Assembly: GCF_000188155.2 (NCBI RefSeq) | Contig: NZ_KE124774.1 | Coordinates: 3,230,356 to 3,294,355 of the forward strand | Source of the DNA: Methylocystis sp. ATCC 49242 | GTDB taxonomy: Bacteria > Pseudomonadota > Alphaproteobacteria > Rhizobiales > Beijerinckiaceae | Length of the DNA: 64,000 nucleotides | Direction of reading: 5' to 3' | Shown: positions 34,398 through 48,324 of the stretch, one piece after another | Numbering within the stretch: position 1 is the first letter of the stretch | Layout of the letters: each line of letters begins with the position of its first letter | The notes under the pieces: generated by a model | What the model was told of the DNA's origin: nothing | What the model saw: the letters and a program-made list of their open reading frames with translations, nothing else | Database searches by the model: none | Translations under genes and position numbers: made by a program

Positions 34398-35096
34398 CTA
34401 CATTTCCTTGAAGCGGTATCCGACGCCGTAAAGCGTTTCAATCATCTCGAAATCGGGATCGACAACCTTGAACTTCTTGCGCAGCCGCTTGATGTGGCTG
34501 TCGATGGTGCGGTCGTCGACATAGACCTGATCGTCATAGGCCGCGTCCATCAGGGCGTTGCGGCTCTTCACCACGCCCGGCCGCTGCGCCAGCGACTGCA
34601 GGATCAGGAATTCCGTGACGGTCAGCACGACGGGATCGCCGCGCCAGGTGCAGGTGTGGCGCTCGGGGTCCATCACCAGCAGCCCGCGCTCCAGCACCTT
34701 CGCTTCGGTCTCTTTCTGCGCGGCGGCTTCCTTGGGATTGGCGCGGCGCAGGATCGCCTTCACGCGCTCGACGAGGAGCCGCTGCGAGAAGGGCTTATGG
34801 ATGAAATCGTCCGCGCCCATCTTGAGCCCGAACAATTCGTCGATCTCCTCGTCCTTGGAGGTGAGGAAAATCACCGGAATGTCGGATTTCTGGCGCAGGC
34901 GGCGCAGGAGCTCCATTCCGTCCATGCGCGGCATCTTGATGTCGAAGATCGCGAGGTCGGGCGGATTGGCGCGCAGGCCGTCCAGCGCCTGGGCGCCGTC
35001 GGTGTAGGTTTGAACGCGATACCCCTCTCCCTCGAGCGCGATGGACACTGAGGTCAGGATGTTGCGATCGTCGTCGACGAGAGCGATGGTCGGCAT
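34398..35096 (-). CDS. chvI: Response regulator ChvI
   Basis: The 232-residue protein has a receiver domain starting [14 protein letters not shown], the phospho-acceptor Asp in [13 protein letters not shown] (about residue 52), and FLTSKDEEI and KPFSQRLL for the switch residues. The OmpR-type winged helix has [16 protein letters not shown] and [16 protein letters not shown]. The ATG at 35096 follows AAAGGGTGATC. The cluster order chvI-chvG-hprK-EIIA-HPr is conserved in Hyphomicrobiales and links envelope sensing to the regulatory PTS. Residues further upstream in the same frame look non-coding. Confidence 0.94.
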   Translation of the reverse strand: MPTIALVDDDRNILTSVSIALEGEGYRVQTYTDGAQALDGLRANPPDLAIFDIKMPRMDGMELLRRLRQKSDIPVIFLTSKDEEIDELFGLKMGADDFIHKPFSQRLLVERVKAILRRANPKEAAAQKETEAKVLERGLLVMDPERHTCTWRGDPVVLTVTEFLILQSLAQRPGVVKSRNALMDAAYDDQVYVDDRTIDSHIKRLRKKFKVVDPDFEMIETLYGVGYRFKEM

Positions 35097-35419
35097 GATC
35101 ACCCTTTGTTGTTGGCGGCGACAGGCTGCGTCATGTAGCGCGTCGGGGCGCTTTCCAGCGCCGGCTGAAACACCCGGTCCTACGCCAGGGGCGGCGCTAC
35201 GCCGGTCGAGTCTCTCGCCCGGCGACCCGCGGGCGGCTCTCGGCGTCGACAAAGTCCGGGCCTATCGCGGCCGAAATGTGGCAGACGATTGAAACTGCAA
35301 CCGTCGGCGACGCACAAAGGAAGTTGCGGCGGCTGCGCCGACTTCCTGTTTTACTTATATACTCTTTTATCTCATAACGCACCCTGCTCACGTTCTGGCA
35401 AGAAAAAACAGGCGAAATC
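35097..35419. other. Divergent regulatory region between chvI and the HugZ-like gene
   Basis: No gene is seen in these 323 bases. An AT-rich patch (around 35343-35372, TTATATACTC) lies close to the HugZ-like gene and is a likely -10 region, but I cannot assign its -35. The chvI promoter must also lie here. Iron-regulator boxes might be expected upstream of a haem-degradation gene, but I do not see a convincing one. Confidence 0.35.
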
Positions 35420-36187
35420 ATGACGATAGGCAATCGGGGCGCAGGCCTCGCGCCGATCCCGAGGGATCCCCGGCAGGATCCCGACTTCGATCCGGCCGCC
35501 GAATCCCGGCGTCTGTTGCGCGCCATCCGCGTCGCCACGCTCGCGACGCTGACGGACGCCGGCGCGCCTTTCGCGACGCTCACGACCATCGCGACCGACT
35601 ACGACGGAGCGCCGATTCTGCTGCTCTCGAAGCTTGCGCGTCACACGGGCTATCTCGAACGCGACGGGCGCTGTTCGCTGCTGCTGGCGCAGGGTGGTCG
35701 CGGCGATCCGATGGCCCATCCGCGCCTTACGCTCAACGCGACCGCCGCGCCCACGAAGGACCCGCTCGTCCGCGGCCGGTTCCTGCGCCGGAATCCGAAG
35801 GCCAGCCTCTACGCCGACTTCGCGGATTTCGGTTTCTGGCGGGCCGAGATCGACGCCGTTCACCTCAACGGCGGATTCGCCCGCGCAGCAAGTTTCGGCC
35901 CCGAGCATATTCTTTCCGACGTCAGCGGCGCGCAGGCGCTGATCGACGGGGAGGCGCGACTTGTCGATGAGATGAACGCGGACCAGGCCGGCACGCTGGC
36001 GTTGTGCGCGGAGAAGCTCGACCGGGCGAACCCCGGAAACTGGCGCGCCAGCGGAATCGACCCCGACGGCCTTGATCTCGTCAGCGGCGATGAAACGGCG
36101 CGGCTGACGTTTCCGCGGGCGGTTTCCACGCCGCAGGAGGCGCGCGAGGCCCTGTCGGAGCTCGCCCGCCTCGCCGAGGAAGCCTAG
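35420..36187 (+). CDS. HugZ/pyridoxamine 5'-phosphate oxidase-like protein
   Basis: The 255-residue protein has an N-terminal split-barrel flavin/haem-binding domain (SRRLLRAIRVATLATLTDAG, ATDYDGAPILLLSKLARHT, RCSLLLAQG) and a C-terminal DUF2470 domain (LVDEMNADQAGTLAL). This two-domain layout is that of the HugZ/HutZ family, some of which degrade haem or supply iron from it. The role is inferred from the family. AGGCGAA precedes the ATG. The 3' end overlaps the convergent DUF465 gene by four bases. Confidence 0.8.
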   Translation: MTIGNRGAGLAPIPRDPRQDPDFDPAAESRRLLRAIRVATLATLTDAGAPFATLTTIATDYDGAPILLLSKLARHTGYLERDGRCSLLLAQGGRGDPMAHPRLTLNATAAPTKDPLVRGRFLRRNPKASLYADFADFGFWRAEIDAVHLNGGFARAASFGPEHILSDVSGAQALIDGEARLVDEMNADQAGTLALCAEKLDRANPGNWRASGIDPDGLDLVSGDETARLTFPRAVSTPQEAREALSELARLAEEA

Positions 36188-36423
36188 GCGGTCGCGAGGA
36201 AGGTCGCGATCTCGTCTTTCAGCGACAGGCGCTTCTTCTTGAGATCCTCGATCGTGGCGTCGTCGGCCGGCTCTACATTGGTCTCCATGCGATGAATGGA
36301 GCGGTTGAGCGTATGATATTCCTCGGCGATGCGGGCGAAATGCGCATTGCTGGTCTTCAGCGTATGGATCGCCTGGGCCTTCTCCGGAAATTCTTCATGC
36401 AGCTCATGCGCGACGTGGCTCAT
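36184..36423 (-). CDS. DUF465 (YdcH-like) small protein
   Basis: The 79-residue protein reads MSHVAHELHEEFPEKAQAIH, followed by KTSNAHFARIAEEYHTLNR and a Lys-rich EDLKKKRLSLKDEI end. This is the two-helix coiled-coil DUF465 family, common in Proteobacteria and of unknown function. It is convergent with the HugZ-like gene and divergent from the str operon. Confidence 0.88.
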   Translation of the reverse strand: MSHVAHELHEEFPEKAQAIHTLKTSNAHFARIAEEYHTLNRSIHRMETNVEPADDATIEDLKKKRLSLKDEIATFLATA

Positions 36424-36961
36424 TTAGTTGTCTCCAGAACCTTCTTCATGTTGTGGCTTGTTTGCGACGGCGGCCGGAGGTCGTCGTCAGCTGCGCTATT
36501 CTAGCCTTGTCCGTCGCGGGAGAGAAAGGCCGCGAACGTCTTTGTCGTGCGGCCTTCCGTCGCGCGTTCTCCCGACGATGGAACAATTGGAAAGAAATTG
36601 TTTCGTGACGATCGAATCTCCGCTTGACGTCGCGGCGCCTCGCGATTAGGTTCCGCCCACTTTCGACAGGCCGTAAGTTCACGCCGTCGGCGAGCGCCTC
36701 GTTCGCGACCTTTCGAACTTAAACGCTGTCGCCTTGCCTGTGACCGCCAAGTTACGCCGGCTGAAAAACCGGTTTGGTAATCATCCCGTCGCCTAGCGGC
36801 GTCGGACAGGAAGGCACGATCCCGGTTCGCCGGGGTCCTCTGCGTCAGGAGCGCCTTGGCTTCGCGGCCATCGGCGCTTCGCTCGTTTGCGCCTCCACAC
36901 GGACGCGCAGCCGGGTCATCCACGAAATCCGCCATTCGCTCGAAGCGAAGGACACTTGTTA
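36424..36961. other. Long leader and promoter region of the str operon
   Basis: These 538 bases lie between the DUF465 start and rpsL. No conserved gene is seen; frames crossing it lack support. The sequence contains the probable promoter at 36624-36652 and so a leader of about 300 bases in front of rpsL, long enough for a regulatory element. A short inverted pair (CCGGCTGAAAAACCGG, about 36757-36772) lies in the leader. Confidence 0.4.
36624..36652 (+). promoter_or_regulatory. Probable sigma-70 promoter of rpsL-rpsG-fusA-tuf
   Basis: TTGACG (36624-36629), a 17-base spacer and TAGGTT (36647-36652) form a good housekeeping promoter with transcription expected near 36659. It is the only strong match in the 538-base gap before rpsL. 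Confidence 0.55.
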
Positions 36962-37333
36962 ATGCCGACGATCAGCCAGTTGATCCGCAAGCCGCGGCAC
37001 CCGAAGACCTACCGCGAGAAGGCCCGCCATCTCGGCGCGTGCCCTCAGAAGCGCGGCGTGTGCACGCGCGTCTATACGACGACCCCGAAGAAGCCAAACT
37101 CCGCGCTTCGTAAGGTCGCTAAGGTGCGTCTGACGAACGGCTTCGAGGTCATCGGCTACATCCCCGGCGAGGGCCATAACCTTCAGGAGCACTCCGTGGT
37201 CATGATCCGCGGCGGCCGCGTGAAGGATCTTCCGGGCGTTCGCTATCACATTCTGCGCGGCGTGCTCGACACGCAGGGCGTCAAGGACCGCAAGCAACGC
37301 CGTTCGAAATACGGCGCGAAGCGTCCGAAGTAA
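36962..37333 (+). CDS. rpsL: 30S ribosomal protein S12
   Basis: The 123-residue protein starts [20 protein letters not shown]. It keeps the universal [11 protein letters not shown] loop, with Lys43 and Lys44 wild type, and [13 protein letters not shown]. These are the two sites where streptomycin-resistance mutations fall, so nothing here predicts resistance. S12 lies at the decoding centre. The ATG at 36962 is followed by the canonical start; the ribosome site (AAGGA) is rather far upstream. First gene of the translation cluster. Confidence 0.97.
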   Translation: MPTISQLIRKPRHPKTYREKARHLGACPQKRGVCTRVYTTTPKKPNSALRKVAKVRLTNGFEVIGYIPGEGHNLQEHSVVMIRGGRVKDLPGVRYHILRGVLDTQGVKDRKQRRSKYGAKRPK

Positions 37334-37345
37334 GGAGACCTTCCG

Positions 37346-37816
37346 ATGTCGAGACGTCACCGGGCGGAAAAGCGCGAAGTCATCGAGGACGCCAAGTATG
37401 GCGACATCGTTCTCGCGAAATTCATGAACTCGATCATGTACGACGGCAAGAAGTCGACCGCCGAACAGATCGTCTATGGCGCGCTGGACCAGGTCGAGGC
37501 GAAGGCCAAGAGCGACCCGCTCGCGGTCTTCAGGCAGGCGCTCGACAATGTCGCGCCGGCGATCGAGGTTCGTTCCCGTCGCGTCGGCGGCGCCACCTAT
37601 CAGGTGCCGGTCGAAGTGCGCAACGAACGCCGTCAGGCCCTGGCGATCCGCTGGATCATCACGGCCGCGCGGGCCCGCAACGACAAGACCATGGTCGACC
37701 GTCTGTCGGCCGAGCTGCTCGACGCGTCGAACAACCGCGGCGCCGCCGTGAAGAAGCGCGAAGACACCCATCGCATGGCGGAAGCCAACCGCGCCTTCTC
37801 CCACTATCGCTGGTAA
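37346..37816 (+). CDS. rpsG: 30S ribosomal protein S7
   Basis: The 156-residue protein starts [20 protein letters not shown] and has the S7 core [20 protein letters not shown] and [18 protein letters not shown]. It ends with [11 protein letters not shown]7 organises the 16S 3' major domain and contacts tRNA in the E site. It follows rpsL by 12 bases with AAGGAG upstream. Confidence 0.97.
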   Translation: MSRRHRAEKREVIEDAKYGDIVLAKFMNSIMYDGKKSTAEQIVYGALDQVEAKAKSDPLAVFRQALDNVAPAIEVRSRRVGGATYQVPVEVRNERRQALAIRWIITAARARNDKTMVDRLSAELLDASNNRGAAVKKREDTHRMAEANRAFSHYRW

Positions 37817-37849
37817 GGCGTCGCAGAAGATCTCATCGAGGACAGTGTA

Positions 37850-39925
<2,076 letters not shown>

Positions 39926-39972
39926 TCTCGCGAACGCTACGGGTAAACGGAACTCTCTAAAGGAGCACGGCA

Positions 39973-41163
<1,191 letters not shown>

Positions 41164-41281
41164 CAAGGCGAATTGGACCGCGGGTCGTTACGGCTCGCTC
41201 TTGTGAACGAGGCCGCGCGCGCAAAGGCGCGCGGCGCATGAAAGCGGGCGTGAGTCGCTCGCGGTCCCAAAGGACGGAACA

Positions 41282-41590
41282 ATGAACGGTCAAAACATCC
41301 GGATTCGCCTGAAGGCGTTCGATCACCGGATTCTCGACACGTCGACGAAGGAAATCGTCTCGACGGCCAAGCGCACCGGCGCCCAGGTCCGCGGTCCGAT
41401 TCCGCTGCCGACCAAGATCGAGAAGTTCACGGTGAACCGTTCGCCCCATATCGACAAGAAATCGCGCGAGCAGTTCGAGATCAGGACGCACAAGCGTGTG
41501 CTCGACATCGTCGACCCAACGCCTCAGACGGTGGACGCGCTGATGAAGCTCGATCTCGCCGCGGGCGTCGACGTCGAGATCAAGCTCTAA
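41282..41590 (+). CDS. rpsJ: 30S ribosomal protein S10
   Basis: The 102-residue protein has [19 protein letters not shown], the [15 protein letters not shown] strand and [14 protein letters not shown], all typical of S10 (NusE), which also acts in transcription antitermination. First gene of the S10 operon order. A 118-base gap after tuf is long enough for a second promoter. AAAGGACGGAAC precedes the ATG. Confidence 0.97.
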   Translation: MNGQNIRIRLKAFDHRILDTSTKEIVSTAKRTGAQVRGPIPLPTKIEKFTVNRSPHIDKKSREQFEIRTHKRVLDIVDPTPQTVDALMKLDLAAGVDVEIKL

Positions 41591-41641
41591 GGATAGATTG
41601 GGCGGCGTCACGAGACTGCCGCCTCGCGAAGGAAATTGAAC

Positions 41642-42364
41642 ATGCGGTCGGGCGTCATCGCGCAAAAGGTCGGAATGACCCGCGTCTTCACAGAGGCGGG
41701 CGAGCATGTGCCGGTCACGGTCCTGAAGCTGGACGGCTGCCAAGTCGTCGCGCAGCGGACCAAGGAGAAGAACGGCTACACCGCCGTTCAGCTCGGCATC
41801 GGCCGCGCCAAGGTGAAGAATGTGTCCAAGGCCGAGCGCACGCGCTTCGCCGCGGCGAAAGTCGAGCCGAAGATGAAGCTCGCCGAGTTCCGTGTGAACG
41901 AGGAAGAGCTGCTGCCGGTCGGCGCTGAGATCACCGCTGATCACTTCGTCGTCGGCCAGTTCGTCGACGTGACGGGCACCACGACCGGCAAGGGCTTCGC
42001 CGGCCCGATGAAGCGTTGGGGCTTCGGCGGTCTGCGCGCCTCGCACGGCGTCTCGATCTCGCATCGTTCGCATGGTTCGACCGGCGGCCGTCAGGATCCC
42101 GGCAAGACCTTCAAGAACAAGAAAATGGCCGGCCACATGGGCGTCGAGCGCGTGACCACGCAGAATCTGCGCGTCGTGCAGACCGACGTCGAACGCGGTC
42201 TGGTGCTGGTTGAAGGCGCCGTTCCGGGCACCGCCGGCGGATGGATTTTCGTGCGCGACGCCGTGAAGCGCGCGCTGCCGAAGGACGCGCCGCAGCCGGG
42301 CAAGTTCCGCGTCAGTGGACAGGCCGAGGCCGCCCTTGCGCAAGAAGAAAAGAAGGAGGACTGA
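41642..42364 (+). CDS. rplC: 50S ribosomal protein L3
   Basis: The 240-residue protein reads [20 protein letters not shown] and has the L3 signature [21 protein letters not shown] with [20 protein letters not shown]. It ends in a charged tail. L3 is an early assembly protein near the peptidyl-transferase centre. I use the ATG at 41642 with GAAGGAAA upstream; a TTG six bases earlier is unlikely. Confidence 0.96.
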   Translation: MRSGVIAQKVGMTRVFTEAGEHVPVTVLKLDGCQVVAQRTKEKNGYTAVQLGIGRAKVKNVSKAERTRFAAAKVEPKMKLAEFRVNEEELLPVGAEITADHFVVGQFVDVTGTTTGKGFAGPMKRWGFGGLRASHGVSISHRSHGSTGGRQDPGKTFKNKKMAGHMGVERVTTQNLRVVQTDVERGLVLVEGAVPGTAGGWIFVRDAVKRALPKDAPQPGKFRVSGQAEAALAQEEKKED

Positions 42365-42367
42365 GCC

Positions 42368-42988
42368 GTGAAGATCGACGTCACGTCGTTCGACGGCCAG
42401 GCGGCCGGTTCGATCGAACTTTCCGATGACGTGTTCGGCCTCGAGCCGCGCACCGATCTCATCTTCCGGATGATCCGCTGGCAGCTCGCCAAGCGGCGCG
42501 CCGGCACCCACGCGGTCAAGAACCGCGCGGACATCGCCCGCACCGGCAAGAAGATGTACAAGCAGAAGGGCACGGGCGGCGCCCGTCACGGCTCCGGCCG
42601 CGCACCGCAGTTCCGCGGCGGCGGACGCGCCTTCGGCCCGCAGGTCCGCAGCCATGAGCACGACCTGCCGAAGAAGGTGCGGCAGCTCGCGCTGAAGCAC
42701 GCTCTGTCGGCGAAGGCGAAGGACGGCGGCATCATCGTCTGGGAGAAGGCGGAACTCGCCGAGCCGAAGACGAAGATTCTCGCCGGCGGCTTCGCCAAGT
42801 CGGGCCTCAACAACGCGATCATCATCGTCGGCGGCGCGCCGCAGGCGAATTTCGCGCTCGCCGCCCGCAACATCCCGCAGATCGACGTGCTGCCGGTCGA
42901 GGGCGTCAATGTTTACGACATCATCCGTCGCGAGAAGCTGGTCCTGACCCGCGCCGCGGTGGACGCGCTGGAGGCGCGCCTGAAATGA
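42368..42988 (+). CDS. rplD: 50S ribosomal protein L4
   Basis: The 206-residue protein has [20 protein letters not shown] and the loop [20 protein letters not shown] that lines the exit tunnel, where macrolide-resistance changes occur; the residues look wild type. It also represses its own operon in E. coli; I see no matching leader. The start is GTG. Its stop overlaps the rplW ATG (ATGA). Confidence 0.96.
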   Translation: MKIDVTSFDGQAAGSIELSDDVFGLEPRTDLIFRMIRWQLAKRRAGTHAVKNRADIARTGKKMYKQKGTGGARHGSGRAPQFRGGGRAFGPQVRSHEHDLPKKVRQLALKHALSAKAKDGGIIVWEKAELAEPKTKILAGGFAKSGLNNAIIIVGGAPQANFALAARNIPQIDVLPVEGVNVYDIIRREKLVLTRAAVDALEARLK

Positions 42989-43281
42989 GCAAGGACGTGC
43001 GCCATTACGACGTGATCGTCGCCCCGGTCATCACCGAGAAGGCGACGCTCGCCTCGGAGAACAACAAGGTGGTCTTCAAGGTTGCGAAGACCGCGACCAA
43101 GCCGCAGATCAAGGCGGCCGTCGAGGGCCTCTTCGACGTGAAGGTCGAGTCCGTCAACACGCTTGTCCGCAAGGGCAAGGTGAAGGCGTTCCGCGGTGTC
43201 CGCGGCCAGCAGAGCGACGTCAAGAAGGCCGTCGTGACGCTGGCCGAGGGTCACAAGATCGACGTGACGACCGGACTGTAA
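42985..43281 (+). CDS. rplW: 50S ribosomal protein L23
   Basis: The 98-residue protein reads [20 protein letters not shown] with [20 protein letters not shown] and [21 protein letters not shown]23 sits at the tunnel exit and docks trigger factor and SRP. It overlaps rplD by four bases, so translation is coupled. Confidence 0.96.
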   Translation: MSKDVRHYDVIVAPVITEKATLASENNKVVFKVAKTATKPQIKAAVEGLFDVKVESVNTLVRKGKVKAFRGVRGQQSDVKKAVVTLAEGHKIDVTTGL

Positions 43282-43303
43282 GAGAAGGCGTGAGGACAGA
43301 AAA

Positions 43304-44143
<840 letters not shown>

Positions 44144-44146
44144 TCC

Positions 44147-44425
44147 ATGGCTCGCTCGATTTGGAAAGGCCCGTTCGTCGACGGCTATCTGCTGAAGAAG
44201 GCGGAAACCTCGCGCGCCTCCGGCCGTTCCGAGGTCATCAAGATCTGGAGCCGCCGCTCCACCATTCTGCCGCAGTTCGTCGGGTTGACCTTCGGCGTGC
44301 ATAACGGGCAAAAGCACATTCCGGTCAACGTCAGTGAAGACATGATCGGGCACAAGTTCGGCGAATTCGCTCCGACGCGCACCTTCCACGGTCATGCGGC
44401 GGACAAGAAGGCCAAGAGGGGCTAA
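44147..44425 (+). CDS. rpsS: 30S ribosomal protein S19
   Basis: The 92-residue protein reads [20 protein letters not shown] with [20 protein letters not shown] and [20 protein letters not shown], typical of S19 in the head of the small subunit. It starts three bases after rplB. Confidence 0.97.
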   Translation: MARSIWKGPFVDGYLLKKAETSRASGRSEVIKIWSRRSTILPQFVGLTFGVHNGQKHIPVNVSEDMIGHKFGEFAPTRTFHGHAADKKAKRG

Positions 44426-44430
44426 GCGCA

Positions 44431-44817
44431 ATGTCGAAGGAAGCCAATCCGCCCCGGCTTGCGGACAATGAGGCGAAGGCCGTCGCGCGGATGATTCGCG
44501 TGTCGCCGCAGAAGCTCAATCTTCTCGCCCAGCTCATCCGCGGCAAGAAAGTCGACCGCGCGCTCGCCGATCTGGAGTTCTCCAGAAAGCGGATCGCGTA
44601 TGAGGTGAAGAAGACGCTGGAAAGCGCCATCGCCAACGCCGAGAACAACCATGGCCTCGACGTCGACGATCTGGTCGTCGCCCAGGCCTATGTCGGCAAG
44701 GCGCTTGTCATGAAGCGCTTCCACGCCCGCGCTCGCGGCCGCGCCAGCCGGGTCGAGAAACCCTTCTCGAACCTCACGATCATCGTGCGCGAAGTCGAAG
44801 CGCAAGCGAACGCCTAA
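44431..44817 (+). CDS. rplV: 50S ribosomal protein L22
   Basis: The 128-residue protein has [22 protein letters not shown] and a late hairpin loop [20 protein letters not shown] that reaches into the exit tunnel. It follows rpsS by five bases. Its residues around the loop look unaltered. Confidence 0.96.
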   Translation: MSKEANPPRLADNEAKAVARMIRVSPQKLNLLAQLIRGKKVDRALADLEFSRKRIAYEVKKTLESAIANAENNHGLDVDDLVVAQAYVGKALVMKRFHARARGRASRVEKPFSNLTIIVREVEAQANA

Positions 44818-44829
44818 AGGATAAAAACC

Positions 44830-45585
44830 ATGGGTCAGAAGGTTAATCCGATCGGGCTGCGACTGGGCGTCAACCGCACGTGGGATTCGCGCTGGTTCGC
44901 CAGCAAGGGCGAATATGCGAAGCTCCTTCACGAGGACATGGCGATCCGTGAAGCGGTCATGAAGCTCCTGAAGCAGGCCGCCGTCTCGAAGATCATCATC
45001 GAGCGTCCGCACAAGAAGTGCCGCGTCACCATCCACTCGGCCCGTCCGGGCGTTGTGATCGGCAAGAAGGGCGCGGACATCGACAAGATCCGCAAGCTCG
45101 TCGGCAAGCTCACGGGCAGCGAAGTGGTCATCAACATCGTCGAGGTGCGCAAGCCCGAGACGGAGGCGGCTCTCGTCGCCGATTCGATCGCCCAGCAGCT
45201 CGAGCGCCGCGTGGCGTTCCGCCGCGCCATGAAGCGCGCCGTTCAGTCGGCGATCCGCCTCGGCGCGCAGGGAATCCGCATCAATTGCTCGGGCCGTCTC
45301 GGCGGCGCGGAAATCGCGCGTCTCGAGTGGTATCGCGAGGGCCGCGTGCCGCTGCATACGCTGCGCGCCGACGTCGATTACGGCACGGCGACCGCGCACA
45401 CCGCCTATGGCGCCTGCGGCATCAAGGTCTGGATCTTCAAGGGCGAAATCCTCGAACATGATCCGATGGCCCAGGACAAGCGCGCGGCCGAGCAGGCTGC
45501 GGGCGGCGACCATGGCGAGCGTGAACGCGAGCGCGGCGGCGAGCGCCGTCGCCGCGAGCCCCGCGAACCGCGCGACGCTGCGTAA
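44830..45585 (+). CDS. rpsC: 30S ribosomal protein S3
   Basis: The 251-residue protein reads [20 protein letters not shown], with the KH motif [17 protein letters not shown] and [20 protein letters not shown]. The last 30 residues form an Arg/Glu-rich tail with no fold. S3 is in the mRNA entry channel and has helicase activity with S4. Slightly longer than E. coli S3 (233) because of the tail. Confidence 0.96.
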   Translation: MGQKVNPIGLRLGVNRTWDSRWFASKGEYAKLLHEDMAIREAVMKLLKQAAVSKIIIERPHKKCRVTIHSARPGVVIGKKGADIDKIRKLVGKLTGSEVVINIVEVRKPETEAALVADSIAQQLERRVAFRRAMKRAVQSAIRLGAQGIRINCSGRLGGAEIARLEWYREGRVPLHTLRADVDYGTATAHTAYGACGIKVWIFKGEILEHDPMAQDKRAAEQAAGGDHGERERERGGERRRREPREPRDAA

Positions 45586-45622
45586 GGCGCGCCAACAGCT
45601 TAAGGTTTGAAGAGCACCCATC

Positions 45623-46036
45623 ATGCTGTCACCCAAACGCACCAAGTTCCGCAAGGCCTTCAAGGGCCGCATCCACGGCGCCGCCAAGGGCGGCTTCTCG
45701 CTGAACTTCGGTCAGTTCGGCCTGAAGGCGCTGGAGCCCGAGCGCATCACCGCGCGCCAGATCGAGGCGGCCCGTCGCGCCATGACGCGCCACATGAAGC
45801 GCGCCGGCCGCGTGTGGATCCGCATCTTCCCGGACGTGCCGGTTTCCAAGAAGCCGACTGAAGTCCGCATGGGTAAGGGCAAGGGCGCTCCTGAATTGTG
45901 GGCGGTGCGCGTTGCGCCCGGCCGCATCATGTTCGAGGTCGACGGCGTCCCGGCGCCGCTGGCGCGCGAGGCTCTGACGCTCGCCGCGGCGAAGCTGCCG
46001 ATCAAGACCCGCTTCATCGAACGCATCGCCGAGTAA
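45623..46036 (+). CDS. rplP: 50S ribosomal protein L16
   Basis: The 137-residue protein reads [20 protein letters not shown], with [20 protein letters not shown] and [21 protein letters not shown]16 helps place the A-site tRNA acceptor end. A short 37-base gap follows rpsC. Confidence 0.97.
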   Translation: MLSPKRTKFRKAFKGRIHGAAKGGFSLNFGQFGLKALEPERITARQIEAARRAMTRHMKRAGRVWIRIFPDVPVSKKPTEVRMGKGKGAPELWAVRVAPGRIMFEVDGVPAPLAREALTLAAAKLPIKTRFIERIAE

Positions 46037-46047
46037 GGGAGGACGAC

Positions 46048-46254
46048 ATGAAATCCAAGCAGCGCCTCTCCGACATCAAGGCGATGACCGAGGACCAGCT
46101 CAACGAGGAAGTGCTGAAGCTCAAGAAGGAGCAGTTCAACATGCGCTTCCAGAAGGCGACGGGTCAACTCGAGAACACATCCCGCGTGCGCGTCGTTCGT
46201 CGCGACATCGCCCGCGCCAAAACCATCGCCGCGCTGAAGCGCACGGAAAAGTAA
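46048..46254 (+). CDS. rpmC: 50S ribosomal protein L29
   Basis: The 68-residue protein reads [20 protein letters not shown] and has the coiled-coil helices [20 protein letters not shown] and [15 protein letters not shown]29 lies near the exit tunnel. It starts 11 bases after rplP with GGGAGGACGAC as ribosome site. Confidence 0.95.
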   Translation: MKSKQRLSDIKAMTEDQLNEEVLKLKKEQFNMRFQKATGQLENTSRVRVVRRDIARAKTIAALKRTEK

Positions 46255-46266
46255 GGTCAAAGCGCC

Positions 46267-46509
46267 ATGCCGAAGCGAATTCTCCAGGGCGTCGTCGTCA
46301 GCGACAAGCAGAACAAGACCGTGGTGGTGAAGGTCGAGCGCCGTTTCACCCACCCGCTGTTCCAGAAGACGGTGCGCCGCACGAAAAACTATCATGCGCA
46401 TGACGAGAACGGCGTGTTCAAGGTCGGCGACTCGGTGACCATCGAAGAGACGGCGCCGATCTCGAAACTGAAGCGCTGGCGGGTCGTCGAGGACGCTCCG
46501 AAGGCCTGA
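46267..46509 (+). CDS. rpsQ: 30S ribosomal protein S17
   Basis: The 80-residue protein has [40 protein letters not shown] and the C-terminal RWRVVEDAP. It is an OB-fold protein binding 16S rRNA early in assembly. It ends the S10 part; rplN follows after a 92-base gap. Confidence 0.96.
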   Translation: MPKRILQGVVVSDKQNKTVVVKVERRFTHPLFQKTVRRTKNYHAHDENGVFKVGDSVTIEETAPISKLKRWRVVEDAPKA

Positions 46510-46601
46510 ACGGCCGGAGCCCTCGCGCAGTCGGAATTGACATTTTTCCGGACGAAGTCGGCAGTTGCCGAAACCAGACCGGAGTGAAAGGCGGGTAAGC
46601 C

Positions 46602-46970
46602 ATGATTCAGATGCAGACAAATCTCGACGTCGCCGACAATTCCGGCGCCCGCCGTGTGATGTGCATCAAGGTGCTGGGCGGCTCGAAGCGCAAATACGCT
46701 GGCGTCGGCGACATCATCGTCGTGTCGATCAAGGAAGCGATTCCGCGCGGCCGCGTGAAGAAGGGCGACGTGCTCAAGGCCGTCGTCGTTCGCACCTCGA
46801 AGGACATCAAGCGTTCGGACGGATCGGTGATCCGCTTCGACTCCAACGCCGCGGTGCTGATCAACAATCAGCAGGAGCCGATCGGCACCCGTATCTTCGG
46901 ACCGGTGCCGCGCGAACTGCGCGCCAAGAACCACATGAAGATCATCTCGCTCGCGCCGGAGGTGCTGTAA
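46602..46970 (+). CDS. rplN: 50S ribosomal protein L14
   Basis: The 122-residue protein reads [20 protein letters not shown] and has [20 protein letters not shown] and the C-terminal [19 protein letters not shown]14 contacts 16S helix 14 and recruits RsfS. First gene of the spc order. Its TAA overlaps the rplX ATG by one base. Confidence 0.97.
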   Translation: MIQMQTNLDVADNSGARRVMCIKVLGGSKRKYAGVGDIIVVSIKEAIPRGRVKKGDVLKAVVVRTSKDIKRSDGSVIRFDSNAAVLINNQQEPIGTRIFGPVPRELRAKNHMKIISLAPEVL

Positions 46971-47287
46971 TGGCCGCCAAGATCAAGAAGGGCGACAAGG
47001 TCGTCGTTCTCGCCGGTCGCGACAAGGGCAAGTCCGGCGAAGTGCTGCGCGTGATCCCCGACGAGGGCCGCGCTGTCGTCGACGGCGTCAACATGGTGAA
47101 GCGTCACCAGCGCCAGACCAAGGACCGTGAGGCGGGCATCGTCAACAAGGCGGCTCCGATCGATCTGTCCAACCTCGCGCTCGCCGATCCCAAGGACGGC
47201 AAGGCGACCCGCGTGGGCTTCAAGATTCTCGACGACGGCCGCAAGGTCCGCGTCGCCAAGCGTTCCGGAGAATTGATCGATGGCTGA
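46970..47287 (+). CDS. rplX: 50S ribosomal protein L24
   Basis: The 105-residue protein has the KOW motif [20 protein letters not shown], then [21 protein letters not shown]24 initiates 50S assembly. Its start overlaps rplN by one base and its end overlaps rplE by eight bases. Confidence 0.96.
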   Translation: MAAKIKKGDKVVVLAGRDKGKSGEVLRVIPDEGRAVVDGVNMVKRHQRQTKDREAGIVNKAAPIDLSNLALADPKDGKATRVGFKILDDGRKVRVAKRSGELIDG

Positions 47288-47960
47288 GGAAAAGAAGCCG
47301 AAGGCCGCGAAGGCTCCCAAGGCCGCCGCCGAGGGCGCGGAAGCCAAGAAGGCCGCCAAACCCGCCAAGAAGGCTGAAGGGGAAACCTCTTCCGTCGCGC
47401 AGGCGAGCGTCGCGGGCTATACGCCCCGCATGAAGAAGCACTATGACGAAGTCGTGCGCGAGGCGCTCACCAAGCAGTTCGGCTACAAGAACGCGCTTGA
47501 AGTGCCGGTGATCGAAAAGATCGTGCTGAACATGGGCGTCGGCGAAGCCGTCAACGACACCAAGAAGGTGACGTCGGCCGCCAATGACCTGGGCCTCATT
47601 GCCGGCCAGAAGCCGGTCGTGACCCGCGCCCGCAAGGCGATCTCGACCTTCAAGGTCCGCGAGAACATGCCGATTGGCGCGAAGGTCACCTTGCGCAAGA
47701 CTCGCATGTACGAGTTCCTCGATCGTCTGATCACGGTCGCTCTGCCGCGCGTCCGCGACTTCCGCGGCCTCAACCCGAAGTCCTTCGACGGCCGCGGCAA
47801 CTATGCGCTCGGCATCAAGGAGCACATCGTGTTCCCGGAGATCGACTACGACAAGGCCGAATCGATTCTCGGCATGGATGTGATCGTCTGCACGACGGCG
47901 AAGACCGACGAAGAGGCGCGCGCCCTGCTCAAGGCGTTCAATTTCCCGTTCCGGCAGTGA
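47280..47960 (+). CDS. rplE: 50S ribosomal protein L5 with a long N-terminal extension
   Basis: The 226-residue protein has the L5 core from about residue 43 ([57 protein letters not shown]). L5 binds 5S rRNA and P-site tRNA. Family members are usually near 180 residues. The extra 40 or so residues are Ala/Lys-rich ([17 protein letters not shown]) and probably disordered. The ATG at 47280 overlaps the rplX end by eight bases. No internal ATG with a good ribosome site near residue 43 is apparent except Met at YTPRM, so the extension may be real. Confidence 0.94.
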   Translation: MAEEKKPKAAKAPKAAAEGAEAKKAAKPAKKAEGETSSVAQASVAGYTPRMKKHYDEVVREALTKQFGYKNALEVPVIEKIVLNMGVGEAVNDTKKVTSAANDLGLIAGQKPVVTRARKAISTFKVRENMPIGAKVTLRKTRMYEFLDRLITVALPRVRDFRGLNPKSFDGRGNYALGIKEHIVFPEIDYDKAESILGMDVIVCTTAKTDEEARALLKAFNFPFRQ

Positions 47961-48004
47961 GGGGTTAAACCCTCAAACGCGGATACCGAAAGGCGAAACT
48001 AAAT

Positions 48005-48310
48005 ATGGCGAAGAAAAGCGCGATCGAGAACAACAAGCGGAAGGCGAAGCTGGTCAAGGCTTACGCTGGCCGCCGCGCCCGGCTGAAGGCCGCCGCGAAG
48101 GACAAGTCGCTGAGCATCGAGGAGCAGTTCGAGGCGCGCCTCAAGCTCGCCGAGCTGCCGCGCAACTCGGCGGCGATCCGCCTGCGCAACCGTTGCGAAG
48201 TGTCCGGCCGCCCGCGCGCCTTTTATCGCAAGTTGAAGATGTCGCGCATTGCGTTGCGTGAACTCGGGTCCCGTGGCCTCGTGCCCGGCCTCGTGAAGTC
48301 GAGCTGGTAA
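48005..48310 (+). CDS. rpsN: 30S ribosomal protein S14, zinc-free form
   Basis: The 101-residue protein has [20 protein letters not shown], and [20 protein letters not shown] near the end. Only one Cys is present, so it is the long zinc-independent (C-minus) form. It binds late in 30S head assembly. It follows rplE by 44 bases. Confidence 0.96.
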   Translation: MAKKSAIENNKRKAKLVKAYAGRRARLKAAAKDKSLSIEEQFEARLKLAELPRNSAAIRLRNRCEVSGRPRAFYRKLKMSRIALRELGSRGLVPGLVKSSW

Positions 48311-48324
48311 GGAGATCCGGAACA

